A DNA stretch of 64,000 bases, taken from contig NZ_JBBMEJ010000007.1 in assembly GCF_040096615.1 (NCBI RefSeq), forward strand, positions 62,001 through 126,000. The letters run 5' to 3'. This DNA is from Blautia_A aquisgranensis. Its GTDB lineage: Bacteria; Bacillota; Clostridia; Lachnospirales; Lachnospiraceae. Of this stretch, positions 61,097 through 64,000 are shown piece by piece (the stretch's first letter is position 1; each line of letters begins with the position of its first letter). The position numbers and the translations under genes were made by a program. Under the pieces are notes generated by a model. The model did no database searches. It saw nothing but the letters and a program-made list of their open reading frames with translations, and was not told the origin of the DNA.

Positions 61097-62731
61097 ATGA
61101 GCAACGAGGAGAGAAAGGACATCGAAGACAAGATCAACAGGGCTATGGCCCAGATCGTCAGCGATACTGTGGGAGAAGCCCAGTCCGGGAAGAACTCAGG
61201 AGAATCTGGCGGACAGAGATCGGCACGTCCTTTGAAATCAGCAAGGCCGAAGAAAATCACATATGTTCCCATTGATGAATCAGAATTTGAACCCGTTGTT
61301 CTCCCGGAAAAGAAGAAGCATAAGGGACTGAAGATAACGGGACTGATCGCTGCTATGGTTCTGGTAGCTGCCGGATGTGTATATGCAGGGGTGTCGTATT
61401 ACTACACCGATCATTTTTTTGAGGGAACGACGATCAATGGAATAGACAGCTCCAATAAGACAGCTTACGAGGTGGAACAGGAAATTGCCGGTAAGATGGC
61501 AGATTATTCCATTGAGATAAAAGCGAGAGATCAGGAACCGCAGACAATCGCAGGAACCGATATTGATTATCGGTATGTGTCAAGCGGTGAGATTCTTAAG
61601 CTTCTGAAAGAACAGAAGCCATATATGTGGGTGCGGGGGCTCTTTGAAAAAAAAGTTTATACAGCAGATGAGCAGACAGCTTTTGACAGAACGAAGCTGG
61701 AAACAGCAGTGAAAGCACTGAACTGTGCACAGAAAGAGAATCAGACAGCTCCAGAGAACGCATATGTGAGTTATAATAATTCAGAGTTTACCATTGTTCC
61801 GGAGACTGAGGGAAGTGAGCTGAAGGTCAAAGAAGCCTATCAGATGGTCAGTGAAGCTATCAGCAGTGATGAGCCGGAAGTAGATCTTGCCAGCAATCCG
61901 GATGCTTATGTCAGGGCAGATGTGACAAGTGACAACGCAGATCTTCAGGCTACGGTAGATGCTTATAATAACTTTGCGAAAGCAAGTATCACATATACAT
62001 TTGGAGACCAGACAGTAACGCTGGATGGTACGACAATCAAGGACTGGCTGCAGTTTGATGAGAAGGGACAGCTGATTCAGGATGAGGCATCGTTTAAACA
62101 GCACATCGTGGATTATGTTGCCCAGCTTGCCGCAGAGCATGATACTGTTGGAACAGAGAGACAGTTTCAGACAACAAGCGGAAGAACCGTATCCGTATCC
62201 GGCTCCGCATATGGCTGGAAGATCGACCAGGATGGTGAGGTGGCACAGCTTACCCAGGAGATTCAGTCCGGAACACAGACAACGAGAGAGCCTGTGTACT
62301 CTATGAGAGCCAATGCGTACGGAGTTAATGATTTTGGTAGCACTTATATAGAAGTAGACCTTACAGAACAGTATATGTGGTACTATCAGGATGGCAATGT
62401 AATCTTTGAATCGGATATCGTATCCGGACTTCCAAGTGATCCTGAACGTAAGACTCCTCCGGGAATCTTTACACTTTATTATAAGAAGAGCCCGGATGTA
62501 CTTCGTGGCAGTAAGAAAGAGGACGGAACCTATTCCTATGAGCAGCCGGTAACTTACTGGATGCCGTTTAACGGAGGAATTGGATTCCACGATGCAGATT
62601 GGCAGCCATATTTTGGCGGAGACCGGTATCTCAGCGGAGGATCCCATGGATGTATTAACCTGCCGCCGGATAAAGCAGGAGAGCTTTATAACATCATCCA
62701 GTATGATGTTCCGATCATCTGCTTCTATTAA
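61097..62731 (+). CDS. Membrane-anchored L,D-transpeptidase (YkuD domain)
   Basis: The 544-residue product has a charged cytoplasmic N-terminus (1-77), one membrane helix (about 79-101), an extracellular region resembling two peptidoglycan-binding-4-type domains (about 120-390) and a C-terminal YkuD domain (about 415-544). The catalytic motif SHGCIN gives His517 and nucleophile Cys519. The enzyme makes 3-3 cross-links in peptidoglycan and can confer beta-lactam tolerance. AGAGGTGG precedes the ATG. An extended -10 promoter lies upstream. Confidence 0.93.
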   Translation: MSNEERKDIEDKINRAMAQIVSDTVGEAQSGKNSGESGGQRSARPLKSARPKKITYVPIDESEFEPVVLPEKKKHKGLKITGLIAAMVLVAAGCVYAGVSYYYTDHFFEGTTINGIDSSNKTAYEVEQEIAGKMADYSIEIKARDQEPQTIAGTDIDYRYVSSGEILKLLKEQKPYMWVRGLFEKKVYTADEQTAFDRTKLETAVKALNCAQKENQTAPENAYVSYNNSEFTIVPETEGSELKVKEAYQMVSEAISSDEPEVDLASNPDAYVRADVTSDNADLQATVDAYNNFAKASITYTFGDQTVTLDGTTIKDWLQFDEKGQLIQDEASFKQHIVDYVAQLAAEHDTVGTERQFQTTSGRTVSVSGSAYGWKIDQDGEVAQLTQEIQSGTQTTREPVYSMRANAYGVNDFGSTYIEVDLTEQYMWYYQDGNVIFESDIVSGLPSDPERKTPPGIFTLYYKKSPDVLRGSKKEDGTYSYEQPVTYWMPFNGGIGFHDADWQPYFGGDRYLSGGSHGCINLPPDKAGELYNIIQYDVPIICFY

Positions 62732-62747
62732 TAACATAAGACAAAAA

Positions 62748-62774
62748 GACAGGTTCCGGTGAAAGGAACCTGTC
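62748..62774 (+). other. Perfect hairpin between the L,D-transpeptidase and small membrane protein genes
   Basis: GACAGGTTCC (62748-62757) and GGAACCTGTC (62765-62774), 7-nt loop, followed by CTATAT rather than a T-run. It lies 21 bp before the next start codon: a weak terminator, or a leader structure. Confidence 0.55.
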
Positions 62775-62795
62775 CTATATCAGGAGGATACATTT

Positions 62796-63092
62796 ATGAT
62801 GGATGATACATTCGGCTATTTATTAACGTTTGCAGCACTGGTTGGAGGAATCCTGCTTCTCACCGGTCATGGCGGAGCGCTGATGAAGGGCGGAAATACC
62901 CAGGAGAGAGCCAAGAAATACGATACAAAAAAGATGGAAAAAGCTTCCGGAATCTGCCTGCTTCTTATTGGAATCGCAACAGCTATTGATATTTTTACGA
63001 CAAGCGTAAGTGCCGAGATCGTATATGTGGTAGTAATTCTTGTGATCCTGATCGGATATACATTTGTTGTACGAACTAGATGTCGTAAATAA
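62796..63092 (+). CDS. Small three-helix membrane protein, DUF3784-like
   Basis: Encodes 98 residues with predicted helices at about 7-25, 50-68 and 73-92 and a Lys-rich loop (residues 31-48, TQERAKKYDTKKMEK). This resembles the DUF3784 group of small membrane proteins, but the match is by eye. CAGGAGGAT precedes the ATG; a second ATG directly follows. A strong terminator ends the unit. Function unknown. Confidence 0.7.
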   Translation: MMDDTFGYLLTFAALVGGILLLTGHGGALMKGGNTQERAKKYDTKKMEKASGICLLLIGIATAIDIFTTSVSAEIVYVVVILVILIGYTFVVRTRCRK

Positions 63093-63103
63093 AAAAAGAT
63101 AAC

Positions 63104-63163
63104 AAAAAATCCTCTGTATTCAGCAGACACCAGATGGTGTGGCAGGATACAGAGGATTTTTTT
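63104..63163. terminator. Bidirectional intrinsic terminator
   Basis: AAAAATCCTCTGTAT pairs with ATACAGAGGATTTTT, with an inner stem ACACCA/TGGTGT, between convergent genes. Flanks are A-rich and T-rich. Confidence 0.92.
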
Positions 63164-63180
63164 ATTTTATAATATTATAA

Positions 63181-64000
63181 TCATTTTAAACGGGTGTGGC
63201 TTGTATGCCGGAAGGTCAGTGTGAATACAATCCCCTTTACAATGGAAGTAAGGGAAAGAGCCCACCAGATACCGCTAAGTCCCATTTCCGTATGGGAGAG
63301 GACAAGAGCCAGAGGAATTCGCGCACCGGTCAGCAGGATGCTGATGATACTGCATAACTTAGTCAGTCCAAGTCCGGACAGAGCACCGATAGTCATCAGT
63401 TCGATCGCCATGAAGCCTTCACTGAAACCGATAATGATCAGATAATTGACTGCAATGGAAAGGGACTCAGCGTCATGGAAAAACAGCCCTGCGATCGGCT
63501 TCGGAAGAAATACGAAGGCCGCGGTTATGATAAGTCCCCACACAGCCAGGATTCCGAAAGAGATCCGGTAGCCATGGCGGATACGGTCATACTTTCTGGC
63601 TCCGTAATTCTGTGCGGTGAAAGCATTCAGCGCAGCGGCAAAGCCATCTGCTGTATTCCATGATACGGATTCAATCTGACCGCCCACACGCTGGGTAGCA
63701 ATGGCAGCAGCGCCAAAAGCGGAAACCATTCTTGTGAGCACCATGGAGATCATGCAGTAGATCATACTCTGAATGGAAGTAGGAAATCCGATACGGAAGA
63801 TATTTTTATAAAATTTTCCGGAATGTCGTGAAAAAAGTCTCACTCCGCGAAGCACGTTCGGTTCCAGTCTGGAAGTAAAAATCCGGAACGCCAGCACAGC
63901 AAATACAAGGATCTGTGCAGTCACAGTTGCGACAGCTGCGCCGACTGTTTCCAGTCTCGGGAAAGGACCGACACCAAGGATCAGAAGCGGATCCAGGATC
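63181..64000 (-). CDS. MATE-family efflux transporter, C-terminal part (N-terminus beyond the window)
   Basis: The frame stays open to the window edge, giving about 272 residues of the C-terminal half. The segment from the edge (ILDPLLILGVGPFPRLETVG) through GFPTSIQSMIYCMISMVLTR is typical of MATE helices 5-8. The apparent start at 63924 is a GTG inside the gene. It is a different MATE branch from the one at 59.6 kb. The stop is followed by a shared bidirectional terminator. Confidence 0.88.
   Translation of the reverse strand, partial: ILDPLLILGVGPFPRLETVGAAVATVTAQILVFAVLAFRIFTSRLEPNVLRGVRLFSRHSGKFYKNIFRIGFPTSIQSMIYCMISMVLTRMVSAFGAAAIATQRVGGQIESVSWNTADGFAAALNAFTAQNYGARKYDRIRHGYRISFGILAVWGLIITAAFVFLPKPIAGLFFHDAESLSIAVNYLIIIGFSEGFMAIELMTIGALSGLGLTKLCSIISILLTGARIPLALVLSHTEMGLSGIWWALSLTSIVKGIVFTLTFRHTSHTRLK

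Overview
The window looks like a chromosomal segment of an anaerobic, spore-forming member of Clostridia, most likely a Lachnospiraceae gut commensal of the Blautia/Ruminococcus type. The evidence is moderate GC content, a type III glutamine synthetase, SpoIIM-like and SpoVB-like proteins, RNase Y, a CGAAC-N4-GTTCG LexA box before recA, an Rrf2/NifS/NifU iron-sulfur cluster operon, and strong TTGACA-N17-TATAAT promoters. It is mostly housekeeping DNA. I see no prophage, transposase, integrative element, CRISPR array or rRNA operon.

Layout. 1-2.5 kb: tail of an unknown gene, xpt (minus), then a small unknown protein, a His-rich CsoR-type regulator and an Mrp/NBP35 Fe-S carrier. 2.6-7.4 kb: LysR regulator (minus) divergent from long-form purL. 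7.5-7.9 kb: a duplicated tRNA-Val/tRNA-Met pair. 8-14 kb: lipid kinase, glutamine synthetase III, and a MoxR ATPase/VWA pair. 14.2-18.8 kb: OPT transporter coupled to a PqqD-like protein, YitT-family protein, PucR/CdaR-type regulator. 19-22 kb: ftsE, ftsX, S41 protease. 22-23.7 kb: AEC transporter and a double-domain rhamnose-mutarotase-like protein. 24-27.4 kb: PAP2 phosphatase, LPG-synthase-like membrane protein, pssA and psd (phosphatidylethanolamine synthesis). 27.5-29.7 kb: two-component system. 29.9-33.6 kb: hisH, hisF, ung, flippase. 33.7-34.9 kb: pepT (minus). 35.2-40.3 kb: recA, recX, rny, SpoIIM-like, xerD. 40.4-42.9 kb: DAHP synthase and SpoVB-like flippase (minus). 43-47.7 kb: Rrf2 regulator, nifS, nifU, P-type ATPase. 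47.8-50.8 kb (minus): an amylosucrase-like pseudoenzyme with a decapeptide repeat domain, and a PHP phosphatase. 51.1-54.3 kb: gap, pgk, tpiA; gpmI follows at 57.8 kb. 54.5-57.7 kb: XRE regulator, small membrane protein, DUF2974 hydrolase, hom. 59.6-64 kb: MATE transporter, L,D-transpeptidase, small membrane protein and a MATE gene cut by the window edge.

The least ordinary items are: the GH13/amylosucrase homologue at 47.9-50.0 kb, which has lost its nucleophile and transition-state Asp and carries an 11-copy, 30-bp in-frame repeat; a tandem RhaM-fold protein; a 26-residue hydrophobic ORF behind a GC-rich hairpin; a long inverted repeat in the DAHP synthase leader; and perfect palindromes before pgk and ftsE. 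All functional statements come from reading the sequence; no database search was run.
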